DNA from: Halovulum sp039180525
Lineage (GTDB): Bacteria > Pseudomonadota > Alphaproteobacteria > Rhodobacterales > Rhodobacteraceae
Direction: 5' to 3'
Assembly: GCA_039180525.1 (NCBI GenBank)
Contig: JBCDDF010000016.1
Coordinates: 1-57,354, forward strand
Length of the DNA: 57,354 bases
A program made the position numbers and the translations under genes. Shown here piece after piece: positions 42,076-48,970 of the stretch. Positions within the stretch are counted from its first letter, which is position 1, and every line of letters begins with the position of its first letter. The notes beneath the pieces were generated by a model that worked only from the letters and a program-made list of their open reading frames with translations, was not told the DNA's origin and made no database searches.

Positions 42076-42097
42076 GGGTCAAGCTCTGTAGTGGGTC

Positions 42098-42159
42098 CGC
42101 GCGCGGGTGTAGCGGCGGGGGTGCGGGGGTGCAAGGGGCCGACCCGCGCGCGCCGCTAC
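42098..42159. promoter_or_regulatory. Interleaved inverted repeats in gatC/exported-protein intergenic region
   Basis: Two contiguous segments, a (42098-42108, ending CGCGCGGGT) and b (GTAGCGGCG, 42109-42117), are followed after 24 nt by a' (starting ACCCGCGCG, 42142-42152) and b' (CGCCGCTAC, 42151-42159) in the same order. The a/a' and b/b' hairpins interlock, so only one can form fully. It lies between divergent genes; whether it acts as RNA or DNA is unknown. Confidence 0.45.
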
Positions 42160-42235
42160 CACGAAACTGTGAAGAGAGCGCGCGAAAAGCCTTGCTAGTG
42201 TCGGCGCTAGCTACGGACAAACAGGGGGCCGAAAC

Positions 42236-42691
42236 ATGAAATCCACGGTTGGCAGCCTTGCCGCAATCGGGGCGCTGCTTGCGGCGCCGGCCGCGGCGGT
42301 GGAAAGCGGCGAGCGGGTGCAGATCACCGGCGAGGCGATCGACACCTGGTGCTATTACTCCGGCGTCATGGGGCCGCCTGAATCGACCGTCGGTACGGCG
42401 CACCACACCTGCGCGCTTTGGTGTTCGGCCGGTGGAATTCCCGTCGGTCTGCTGACCGAAGAGGGCGACATCTATATGGTGCTGCGCATCGAGGGCGACG
42501 ACCACACCCATGCCGGCGACACGCAGTTGCAAATCGCCAGCCACACGATCACCGCCGATGGCGTCTATTACCAGCGCGACGGCATCAACTACATCGTCGT
42601 CGAAGAGGTGGTGGCCGATCAGGACATCATCAATCAGACCCATGAGGAATGGGGCGTGATCCCGCAATTCGCAATTCCGGAGCCGAAGTGA
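42236..42691 (+). CDS. Exported Cys/His protein, first of SCO operon
   Basis: A 151-residue secreted protein; signal peptide about 1-21 (LLAAPAAA). The mature part carries IDTWCYYSGVMG (Cys39), AHHTCALWCSAGGIPVGLL (His56, His57, Cys59, Cys63) and a His/Asp segment DDHTHAGD, a pattern suited to binding a metal such as copper. I do not recognise a named family. Its stop overlaps the next gene (TGATG), and that gene appears to be a diverged relative with the same CxxxC-x7-GLL spacing. A SCO protein follows, so copper handling for an oxidase is a reasonable guess. AGGGGG precedes the ATG. Confidence 0.7.
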   Translation: MKSTVGSLAAIGALLAAPAAAVESGERVQITGEAIDTWCYYSGVMGPPESTVGTAHHTCALWCSAGGIPVGLLTEEGDIYMVLRIEGDDHTHAGDTQLQIASHTITADGVYYQRDGINYIVVEEVVADQDIINQTHEEWGVIPQFAIPEPK

Positions 42692-43275
42692 TGCTGAAAT
42701 CGACAATCTGTTCGGTCCTGAGCGCTGCGGCACTGTGCCTTGCCGGCGCGGCGGCGGCGCAGGATTACTCCGAGGGATCCGAGGCCAAGGGCTGGGGGTT
42801 GGTGGGCGAGGCGCAGGCGCGCTTCACCGCCGAGGTCGTGGACCCGCTGTGCCTGCTGACCGGCGATTGCGCCGACAATTGCGGCGACGGCCGGCGCCAG
42901 TTGGGCCTGCTGCGCGAGGCCGACGACGAATTGCTGTTTGTCATGAAGAACCGCCAGCCGGTGTTCACCGGCGGGGTCGCCGAATTGCTGCCGTTTTGCG
43001 GCCAGATGGTCGAGGTGGACGGGTTGGAGTTGAACGACGAGCAACTGGGCTCGCAGAACCTCTATCTGGTGCAACTGATCCGTGCGGCGGGCGATGCGGA
43101 GTGGACCAAGGCCAGCCAGTGGACCAAAGACTGGGCCGCGGCGCATCCCGAAGCCAAGGGCAAGGGCCCGTGGTTCCGCCGCGATCCCCGCGTCAACGCG
43201 CAGATCGAAGCGGAAGGGTGGCTGGGCCTGGGCCCCGAGAACGACACAGCCGTCCTTGAGGAGTGGTTCGAGTGA
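42691..43275 (+). CDS. Exported CxxxC protein, second of SCO operon
   Basis: A 194-residue secreted protein with a signal peptide (about 1-23, LAGAAAAQ). The conserved part VDPLCLLTGDCADNCGDGRR (Cys54, Cys60, Cys64) then GLL, and a later Cys103 (LLPFCGQMVEVDG), parallels the first gene of the operon. The C-terminal 60 residues (WTKASQWTKDWAAAHPEAKGKGPWFRRDPRVNAQ) are unique to it. It starts at the ATG overlapping the previous stop, and its own TGA overlaps the SCO GTG by 4 nt. It is probably a periplasmic thiol or metal-binding partner of the SCO protein. Confidence 0.7.
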   Translation: MLKSTICSVLSAAALCLAGAAAAQDYSEGSEAKGWGLVGEAQARFTAEVVDPLCLLTGDCADNCGDGRRQLGLLREADDELLFVMKNRQPVFTGGVAELLPFCGQMVEVDGLELNDEQLGSQNLYLVQLIRAAGDAEWTKASQWTKDWAAAHPEAKGKGPWFRRDPRVNAQIEAEGWLGLGPENDTAVLEEWFE

Positions 43276-43874
43276 TTGCGCGCGCCGCTCTGGCTGCCGC
43301 CTGCCTGCTGGGCGGCGCGGCGTTGGCCCAGAACGCACCGCCCCTGCCGGGGGCGGGCGCCGGCACGCCGTTTCCGCTGGCCCTGGGCGGGGCGTTCGAG
43401 TTGACCGATCAGAACGGCGCGCCGCGCGGGCATGCCGACCCGGATGGCAATCTGCAGTTGCTGTTCTTTGGCTATGCGAATTGCGCCGCGATTTGTACCG
43501 TGGCGCTGCCGCTGATGGCCGATATCACCGATATCGCGGCCGAAGACGGGCTGACGGTGACGCCGGTGATGGTGACCGTGGATCCGGCCCGCGATACGGT
43601 CGCCTCCATCGGCCCGGCGTTGCGCGACTATCACGACGATTTCGTCGGGTTGACCGGGTCCGAGGACGACCTGGCGCCGGTCTACGATCTGTTTTCGGTC
43701 GATCATTCGGTGATTTTCCATGATCCCGAATACGGCGATGTCTACGCCCATGGCAGCCACATCTATCTGCTGGACGGTCAGGGCGAGGTGCTGACCATGC
43801 TGCCCCCCGTGCTGGACGCCGACCATGCCGCGGGCATCGTGGCGACCTATGCCGGCCCACCCCTGGAGGGCTGA
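43272..43874 (+). CDS. SCO1/SenC family copper chaperone/thioredoxin-like protein
   Basis: A 200-residue SCO family protein. A signal peptide (about 1-19) leads to a thioredoxin fold with the copper/redox site FFGYANCAAICTVALPLM (Cys71-x3-Cys75) and the distal His in YAHGSHIYLLDGQG. SCO proteins help assemble the CuA site of cytochrome oxidase or act as thiol reductants. It starts with GTG inside the GTGA overlap. Canonical SCOs have the site as CxxxCP; here the residue after the second Cys is Thr, a substitution worth noting. Confidence 0.85.
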   Translation: MIARAALAAACLLGGAALAQNAPPLPGAGAGTPFPLALGGAFELTDQNGAPRGHADPDGNLQLLFFGYANCAAICTVALPLMADITDIAAEDGLTVTPVMVTVDPARDTVASIGPALRDYHDDFVGLTGSEDDLAPVYDLFSVDHSVIFHDPEYGDVYAHGSHIYLLDGQGEVLTMLPPVLDADHAAGIVATYAGPPLEG

Positions 43875-43882
43875 AGAAAACC

Positions 43883-43909
43883 CCGGGCCGTGCCTCAGGC
43901 GCGGCCCGG
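43883..43909 (-). terminator. Intrinsic terminator overlapping the ceramidase-family stop codon
   Basis: On the minus strand CCGGGCCG and CGGCCCGG pair (8 bp), extended by a G-U pair and GCC/GGC around the loop TGA, followed by GGTTTTCTT. The loop TGA is the stop codon of the gene at 43895-44560. It also faces the end of the SCO gene, where it may serve both directions. Confidence 0.6.
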
Positions 43910-44560
43910 CGACGCCGGCTGGTGCCGATGCAGCACCAGGATCATCCAACCCAGCATGATGCCGTTCAGAACGTGCCACAGGAAGTGCGTGCCCAGCGGC
44001 AAGGCCGGGCAGATGGCGGCATCGATCGTGCGGAAGAACAGCGACAGCACCAGGATACCCGCGCCGATGGCAAGCCCGGCGGCGGTGACCCGGTCGCGAA
44101 AGGCCAGAACCGCAGCATAACCCAGGATCAGCACCGGCACCGGCACATAACCGATAGAGCCGTTGAGCGACCCGGTGATGGGTTGGACCAGCGCGATCAG
44201 CGCCGCCGAATAGGGGACGAACAGCGCCACCGCGATGCCGCCGGCCCAGCGCGGCAGGGCGAAGAACCGCGTCGTCGCCAGGTAGACATAGACCAGGATG
44301 AAGGCGGTGATCGGCCAGACATCCGTGGCCAGCGCCCAGCGCGTGGCGTAGGTGTGGAACAGGAAGGATCCGATTCCGATGGCCATCAGGATCGCCACCA
44401 GCAGCCGTGCACCGGGGTCGCGCTTGCCGCCCATCACGGCCCAGCAGAACAGGGCTGCGAGGATGAAAGCGGCATTGGTGACCGCGTTCACGGGCTCGGC
44501 CCAGAAAGTGAAGTCGATACGCTCGCAATAATTGTCGAGTTGCTGTGTCCAGCGGTCCAT
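43895..44560 (-). CDS. Ceramidase-family (alkaline ceramidase/CREST) membrane protein
   Basis: A 221-residue seven-helix membrane protein of the ceramidase domain family. The motifs FWAEPVNAVTNAAFI at the N-terminus, GSFLFHTYATRWALATDVWPI (His and Asp) and the C-terminal GTHFLWHVLNG (two His) supply the zinc ligands seen in alkaline ceramidases. Bacterial members may hydrolyse sphingolipid-like or other amide lipids; the substrate is unknown. This is the second CREST-superfamily protein in the window after the hemolysin III gene at 24612. Its stop lies in a terminator hairpin. Confidence 0.82.
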   Translation of the reverse strand: MDRWTQQLDNYCERIDFTFWAEPVNAVTNAAFILAALFCWAVMGGKRDPGARLLVAILMAIGIGSFLFHTYATRWALATDVWPITAFILVYVYLATTRFFALPRWAGGIAVALFVPYSAALIALVQPITGSLNGSIGYVPVPVLILGYAAVLAFRDRVTAAGLAIGAGILVLSLFFRTIDAAICPALPLGTHFLWHVLNGIMLGWMILVLHRHQPASPGRA

Positions 44561-44625
44561 GGACGCTCCTTGCGTTGCCGGCCTGGCTAGCGTGATATAA
44601 AGCCGGCGGTAGAGGAGGGAAGCCC

Positions 44626-45318
44626 ATGAAACTCACCTGGCTTGGACATTCGGGATTCAGGTTGGAGATCGGCGATCAGGTTCTGCTGATCGACCCCTGG
44701 TTGACCGGCAACCCGTCTTTCGAGGGCCATGACCGCGCCGCGGCGATCGCGGGCGCGACGCATATCCTGCTGACCCATGGGCATTTCGACCATGCCGCCG
44801 ATGCGCTGGCGTTGTCCAAGGAACTGGGCGCGCCGCTGGTGGGTGTCTTCGATCTGATGGATCATTGGGAACGGCGCGAGGGCGCCTTGGTCGTGGCCTT
44901 TCATAAGGGCGGCACCGTGCCGTTGGGCGATGTGGATGTGACCATGGTGAACGCGGTGCATTCGGCGTCGATCGATGGCGGCGACAGGCCGATATATGCC
45001 GGGGCGGCAGCGGGCTACATGATCGCGCATGGCGGCCGGGTCGTCTATGTGTCGGGCGACACGGACGTGACGGCGGATATGCAGATCTTTCAGGATCTGC
45101 ACGCGCCGGAGATCGGCATCCTTTGCGTCGGCGGGCATTTCACGATGGACCAGAAGCGGGCCGCCTATGCCGCGCGGACGTTCTTCGATTTCAAGATGAT
45201 CGTGCCCTGCCACTACAAGACGTTTCCGATGCTGGCGCAGGACGTGGATGAATTGCGCGCGGAACTGCCGGATGTCGCGATCCTCGCCCCGGGGGTGATG
45301 GAAACGGTGACGCTTTAG
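44626..45318 (+). CDS. UPF0173 metal-dependent hydrolase (metallo-beta-lactamase fold)
   Basis: A 230-residue MBL-fold hydrolase of the UPF0173/YtkL group. The zinc motif HGHFDHAAD is at about 51, with further ligands in HSASIDGG, VSGDTDVTADM and the C-terminal CHYKTFP. Such proteins hydrolyse phosphodiester or lactone-type substrates, but this group has no firm substrate. A GGAGGGAAGCCC precedes the ATG. It stands alone, followed 24 bp later by cloverleaf element B. Confidence 0.9.
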   Translation: MKLTWLGHSGFRLEIGDQVLLIDPWLTGNPSFEGHDRAAAIAGATHILLTHGHFDHAADALALSKELGAPLVGVFDLMDHWERREGALVVAFHKGGTVPLGDVDVTMVNAVHSASIDGGDRPIYAGAAAGYMIAHGGRVVYVSGDTDVTADMQIFQDLHAPEIGILCVGGHFTMDQKRAAYAARTFFDFKMIVPCHYKTFPMLAQDVDELRAELPDVAILAPGVMETVTL

Positions 45319-45342
45319 GGTCGCTTGGCGCGGCGCTGAAGC

Positions 45343-45413
45343 GCCCGGACAGGATCGCAAGCGATCCTCCTGGCCGCACACGGCCAGGCCGCGGGTTTCC
45401 CGCGGGTCCGGGC
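45343..45413. repeat. Cloverleaf inverted-repeat element B
   Basis: The outer stem GCCCGGAC/GTCCGGGC (45343-45350, 45406-45413) encloses three contiguous arms with no unpaired junction base: AGGATCGC-AA-GCGATCCT (45351-45368), CCTGGCCG-CACA-CGGCCAGG (45369-45388) and CCGCGGG-TTT-CCCGCGG (45389-45405). The same four stems recur inverted in element C. It lies between the UPF0173 gene and the 3' end of the Mrp operon, 157 bp from mnhG. Confidence 0.9.
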
Positions 45414-45570
45414 TTGGGTGACCCGCGGCGCCGGTTCGATCGTAGACGGCGGCGGCGCCGGTCACGACGGGCGCCCTGTGCGGCCCCCCGTGTATCCAGG
45501 ACGCCAGCGCGGCACGGCGCAGCTACTGCCTGAGATCGGATCCTTCGGTGCCTTGCGCGCAGGGCTCCGC

Positions 45571-45909
45571 TTAGGTCTTGTCCGCAGGAGCCTTGGCCAC
45601 ATCCATTTGGCCGGTCTCCCCTTTCCAAGGCTCGATCCCGCTGCGCAGCGCCGCGCGTCCGATCATATGGGCGCCGATGGGTGCGGTCAGCAGAAGGAAA
45701 AAGACGATCAGCACGCAGCGGATCACCACGCCGGGGTCGCCGAAATGCACCGCGGCCCCGCCGATGATCAGGCCCGTGCCCAGCGTGCCGACCTTGGTGG
45801 CGGCGTGCATGCGGATGAACACATCGGGCATCCGCACGATGCCCAGGCCGGCAAAGACCGTCATCGCGCCGCCGAACAGGATCAGAAGTGCCGCGATGAC
45901 ATCACTCAT
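45571..45909 (-). CDS. mnhG: Na+/H+ antiporter subunit G (Mrp/Mnh)
   Basis: A 112-residue MnhG/PhaG subunit with three membrane helices. Conserved FAGLGIVRMPDVFIRMHAATKVGTLG at about 20-45 is typical of MnhG. The final subunit gene of the operon, it overlaps mnhF by 4 nt. The Mrp complex exports Na+ in exchange for protons using the proton motive force, and all seven subunits are needed. Confidence 0.93.
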   Translation of the reverse strand: MSDVIAALLILFGGAMTVFAGLGIVRMPDVFIRMHAATKVGTLGTGLIIGGAAVHFGDPGVVIRCVLIVFFLLLTAPIGAHMIGRAALRSGIEPWKGETGQMDVAKAPADKT

Positions 45910-46211
45910 CCGCCGTTCTCCTCTTCGCCCTCGCGTCGGATCACCCGGCGTTCGGCAAAGCGGGCCAGGGCCACGGTGGCCAGAAAACCCACCAGCGCCA
46001 GCACCAACGCCACGTCCAGGAACGCGGCATCCCCGGTCAGCACCGCGGCCAGCCCGCAGAATGCCGCGATTGCCACGGTCATCATGTCCAGTGCGACCAC
46101 GCGATCCGGCAGGCTTGGCCCGACCGCAAGGCGCCACAGCGCGAGCGCCACCGTCAAGAAGACCATGATGAAGCCCAGATTGGTTGCGATATCCAATAGG
46201 TTACCGGTCAT
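45906..46211 (-). CDS. mnhF: Na+/H+ antiporter subunit F (Mrp/Mnh)
   Basis: A 101-residue MnhF/PhaF subunit with three membrane helices and the family motif WRLAVGPSLPDRVVALDMMTV. The C-terminal tail is charged (RRVIRREGEEE). It overlaps both neighbours by 4 nt, which supports coupled translation and fixed stoichiometry. Confidence 0.93.
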   Translation of the reverse strand: MTGNLLDIATNLGFIMVFLTVALALWRLAVGPSLPDRVVALDMMTVAIAAFCGLAAVLTGDAAFLDVALVLALVGFLATVALARFAERRVIRREGEEENGG

Positions 46212-46693
46212 GCCCGTTCCTCCACGGCATCGATCACCCAGCGTTCCATGCCCGACTTCAACGCGCGGCAGACCTCTTCGGGATCATCGGCGAACATGGC
46301 GTGGATCTTCAACGTCTTGCGGTCGTCGCTGACATCCAGGCTGAGCGTGCCGGGGGTCAGCGAGATCAGGTTCGTGACCAGCAGGATGCCCGTATCGGTT
46401 TTCGTATCCAGCGGCATTTCAAGGATCGCGGGCCGGGCGCGGTGGGTCGGGGTGACGATGTCCCACAAGACCTGCACACTGGAGACCAGAAGCTCATAGT
46501 GAAACATCACGAGCAGTTTCAGCCAGTACCAGACCCGTTTGAAATAGGTCGAGCGCACGCCGGTCAGCGGCTGCAAGAGCCACAGCGCACCATAGCCCAC
46601 CGCAAAGCCCGACAGCACGGTCAGCCAGGTGAAGCCACCGAAGAAAATCGCCCAGGCGGCGGCCAGAAACATGTTCGCGGCGAAATAGCTCAA
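46208..46693 (-). CDS. mnhE: Na+/H+ antiporter subunit E (Mrp/Mnh)
   Basis: A 161-residue MnhE/PhaE subunit: N-terminal membrane helices (about 5-50) and a cytoplasmic domain with the conserved VTNLISLTPGTLSLDVSDD segment. It starts with TTG inside the TTGA overlap with mnhD. Of the seven genes it has the weakest start codon, which could lower its translation. Confidence 0.92.
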   Translation of the reverse strand: MSYFAANMFLAAAWAIFFGGFTWLTVLSGFAVGYGALWLLQPLTGVRSTYFKRVWYWLKLLVMFHYELLVSSVQVLWDIVTPTHRARPAILEMPLDTKTDTGILLVTNLISLTPGTLSLDVSDDRKTLKIHAMFADDPEEVCRALKSGMERWVIDAVEERA

Positions 46694-48189
46694 GGTGCCT
46701 CTCCCAGCACGGCGGTCACATAGGCGGTTGGGTCCAGAAGCTGGGCCGCCGCCGCTTCGGCGAAGGCGACGAAGGGTTCAGGCAGAAAGCCGATGACCAG
46801 CGTCAGCAGGGCGAGGCCCGCGACCGGGATGAGCAGATGCGCGCGCACCCGCGGCGCAAGCCCTGACAGCGCCGGCTCGATCCCGTCGGGATGGGGCTTC
46901 CAGAACGCCTCCGCCCAGATCTTGGTCATGGAGTAGATGGTCAAAAGTCCGACCACCAGCGCGACGCCGGCGATGATCCACCCCCGGTCCTCAAGCGCTG
47001 CCGCCACCAGCACGTATTTCGCCCAGAACCCTGACAACGGCGGAAATCCGGCCAGCGAAAAGGCGGGGATCAGGAACAGCACCGCCAAAAGCGGCGCCGA
47101 TTTGTAAAGTCCGCCGATCCGGCCGAGTTCGTTCGATCCCGTCAGCCGGTTGGCCACGCCCGCGATCAGAAACAAGTTCGCTTTTACGATGATGTGGTGG
47201 ACCAGATAGAAAACCGCCCCCGCCAGCGCCAGCGGCGTCATCAGGGCAAGACCCAGGATCATGTAGCCGATCTGGCTTACGATATGGAACGACAGGATCT
47301 TGCGGATCTCGTTCTGCGCCGCGGCCCCAAGGACGCCGGTCACCATGGTGAACCCCGCGACCCAAAGCAGGATCTGATGGGTCAACCCGGTGTCACCCAC
47401 AAAGACCAGCGTGAACATCCGGATCAGCGCATAGACCCCGACCTTGGTCAAAAGGCCGGCAAAGACGGCCGATACCGCAAAAGCGGGCGTGTGGTAGGAC
47501 GCCGGCAGCCAGAAGAACAAAGGAAACACCGCCGCCTTTACGCCGAAGGCCACCATGAACATCATCGCGATCACGCTCACCAGGCCCTGGTTCTCCACCA
47601 TCGGCAGCGACCGCGAAAGATCGGCCAGGTTCAGCGTGCCGGTCATGCCGTAAAGCAGGCCGATCCCCGACAGGAACAAGATCGTGGAGATCAGGTTCAG
47701 CGTCACGTATTTCACACCGCCGTCGATCTGTTCCTTGCTGCCCCCAAGGACCAGCAGCCCGAAGGAGGAGATCAGCATCACCTCGAACCAGACATAAAGG
47801 TTGAACAGATCGCCGGTGATGAAAGCACCGGTCACCCCGCCGATCAGCACGTTGAACAGCGCGTGATAGCCCAGTTCCTCGGCCCGCTCGTCTATGTCGG
47901 TAAGCGCAAAGATCGACACGGCAAGCGCCGTGATCGCGGTGATGACGACCATGACCGCGCCCAGAAAATCGGCCACCAGCGTGATGCCGAACGGCGCCGG
48001 CCACCCACCCATTTGCCCCGCGATCACCCCCTCGCTCAGCACGTCCTTCATCAACAGACCGGCTGCGATCAGAAGAACCGCGTTGCCGGCGACGCTTATC
48101 CGGCGCCCGGAGGGATGGGCCCGCAGCAAGAACGCGGCGACCGCGGTCAGGAATGGCAGCACCAGTGGCGTGGCGAGGGCCCAGGTCAC
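46690..48189 (-). CDS. mnhD: Na+/H+ antiporter subunit D (Mrp/Mnh)
   Basis: A 499-residue MnhD subunit homologous to the proton-pumping NuoM/NuoN subunits of complex I, with about 14 membrane helices. It shows the conserved helix glutamate region NLYVWFEVMLISSFGLLVLGG (about 128-148) and the mid-membrane Lys helices (GVKAAVFPLFFWLPASYHTPAFAVSAVFAGLLTKVG). It starts with GTG. Together with MnhA it forms the ion-translocating core. Confidence 0.95.
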   Translation of the reverse strand: MTWALATPLVLPFLTAVAAFLLRAHPSGRRISVAGNAVLLIAAGLLMKDVLSEGVIAGQMGGWPAPFGITLVADFLGAVMVVITAITALAVSIFALTDIDERAEELGYHALFNVLIGGVTGAFITGDLFNLYVWFEVMLISSFGLLVLGGSKEQIDGGVKYVTLNLISTILFLSGIGLLYGMTGTLNLADLSRSLPMVENQGLVSVIAMMFMVAFGVKAAVFPLFFWLPASYHTPAFAVSAVFAGLLTKVGVYALIRMFTLVFVGDTGLTHQILLWVAGFTMVTGVLGAAAQNEIRKILSFHIVSQIGYMILGLALMTPLALAGAVFYLVHHIIVKANLFLIAGVANRLTGSNELGRIGGLYKSAPLLAVLFLIPAFSLAGFPPLSGFWAKYVLVAAALEDRGWIIAGVALVVGLLTIYSMTKIWAEAFWKPHPDGIEPALSGLAPRVRAHLLIPVAGLALLTLVIGFLPEPFVAFAEAAAAQLLDPTAYVTAVLGEAP

Positions 48190-48551
48190 GAACCGCCCTC
48201 TTGCCGCGGTTCGGCCACGCGCATTTCGTCGGAATCGAGCGTCCCCAGGGTGGTGTAGGCGCGGAACATCAGCACCAGGGCGAAGGCGAACAGGCCGAAG
48301 CCGATCACGATCGCCGTCAGCACAAGCGCCTGCGGCAGGGCGTTCGCCACCACCCCCTCGGGCGCCTCGGCGCCGATCTCGATCAGGGGCGGCTTGCCTT
48401 CTGTCAGGCGCCCGGCGGTGAAGATCGTCAGGTTCGCCGCGTTGGAGATCAGAACAAGCCCGAAGATAAACCGCAGCACGTTGCGCGCCAGCATCAGATA
48501 GACGGCCGTGGCCACCAGAACGCCGATGGTTATGGCAAGAAGCGCCTCCAT
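48186..48551 (-). CDS. mnhC: Na+/H+ antiporter subunit C (Mrp/Mnh)
   Basis: A 121-residue MnhC subunit, homologous to NuoK, with three membrane helices and the family motif GLVLISNAANLTIFTAG. The internal DALPQALVLTAIVIGF-type segment is represented by NALPQALVLTAIVIGFGLFA. Its start overlaps the mnhB stop by 1 nt (TGATG) and it overlaps mnhD by 4 nt. Confidence 0.94.
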   Translation of the reverse strand: MEALLAITIGVLVATAVYLMLARNVLRFIFGLVLISNAANLTIFTAGRLTEGKPPLIEIGAEAPEGVVANALPQALVLTAIVIGFGLFAFALVLMFRAYTTLGTLDSDEMRVAEPRQEGGS

Positions 48552-48970
48552 CAGATCTCTTCCTCCATGGCGAAGACCAGGCTGATGATCGACCCGAAAA
48601 CCACCAGATAGACGCCGATGTCGAAAATCAGAACGGTGGACAGCGGCAGCCCCTTGTCTGTTTCGGTCTCACCGATGAAAAGCCACTGGCCGGTGAAAAG
48701 CGCATCGCCGAAGATGGCCGCGGCGATGCCGGACAACAGCGCGATGCCGAGCCCGGCCATCGCGATGTTCTGGGGCAGGATCCGAAGCGCCCTGCGCGCG
48801 TCCGCGGTGCCGCAGGCGATGGCGTAAAGCACAAAACCGGTGGACCCGATCAACCCGCCGATAAAGCCGCCGCCGGGTTCGTTATGGCCGCGGATCAGCA
48901 TATAGAGCGAGAACACAAGCAGCAGCACCGCAAGATAGCGCGTGCCGGCGCGCAGGATGATCGAATTCAT
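48551..48970 (-). CDS. mnhB: Na+/H+ antiporter subunit B (Mrp/Mnh)
   Basis: A 139-residue MnhB subunit with four membrane helices and the signature LYMLIRGHNEPGGGFIGGLIGS near residues 22-43. I use the ATG at 48970, which overlaps the mnhA stop (ATGA); the long frame above it is mnhA shadow. MnhB in other bacteria is needed for assembly of the MnhA-D core. Confidence 0.94.
   Translation of the reverse strand: MNSIILRAGTRYLAVLLLVFSLYMLIRGHNEPGGGFIGGLIGSTGFVLYAIACGTADARRALRILPQNIAMAGLGIALLSGIAAAIFGDALFTGQWLFIGETETDKGLPLSTVLIFDIGVYLVVFGSIISLVFAMEEEI

Noticed and set aside
42076..42733. In-frame extension of gatA by 314 codons through gatC and the intergenic region.
   Set aside because: The extension is a shadow of gatC and of the next operon; gatA starts with a family-typical N-terminus overlapping the gatC stop.
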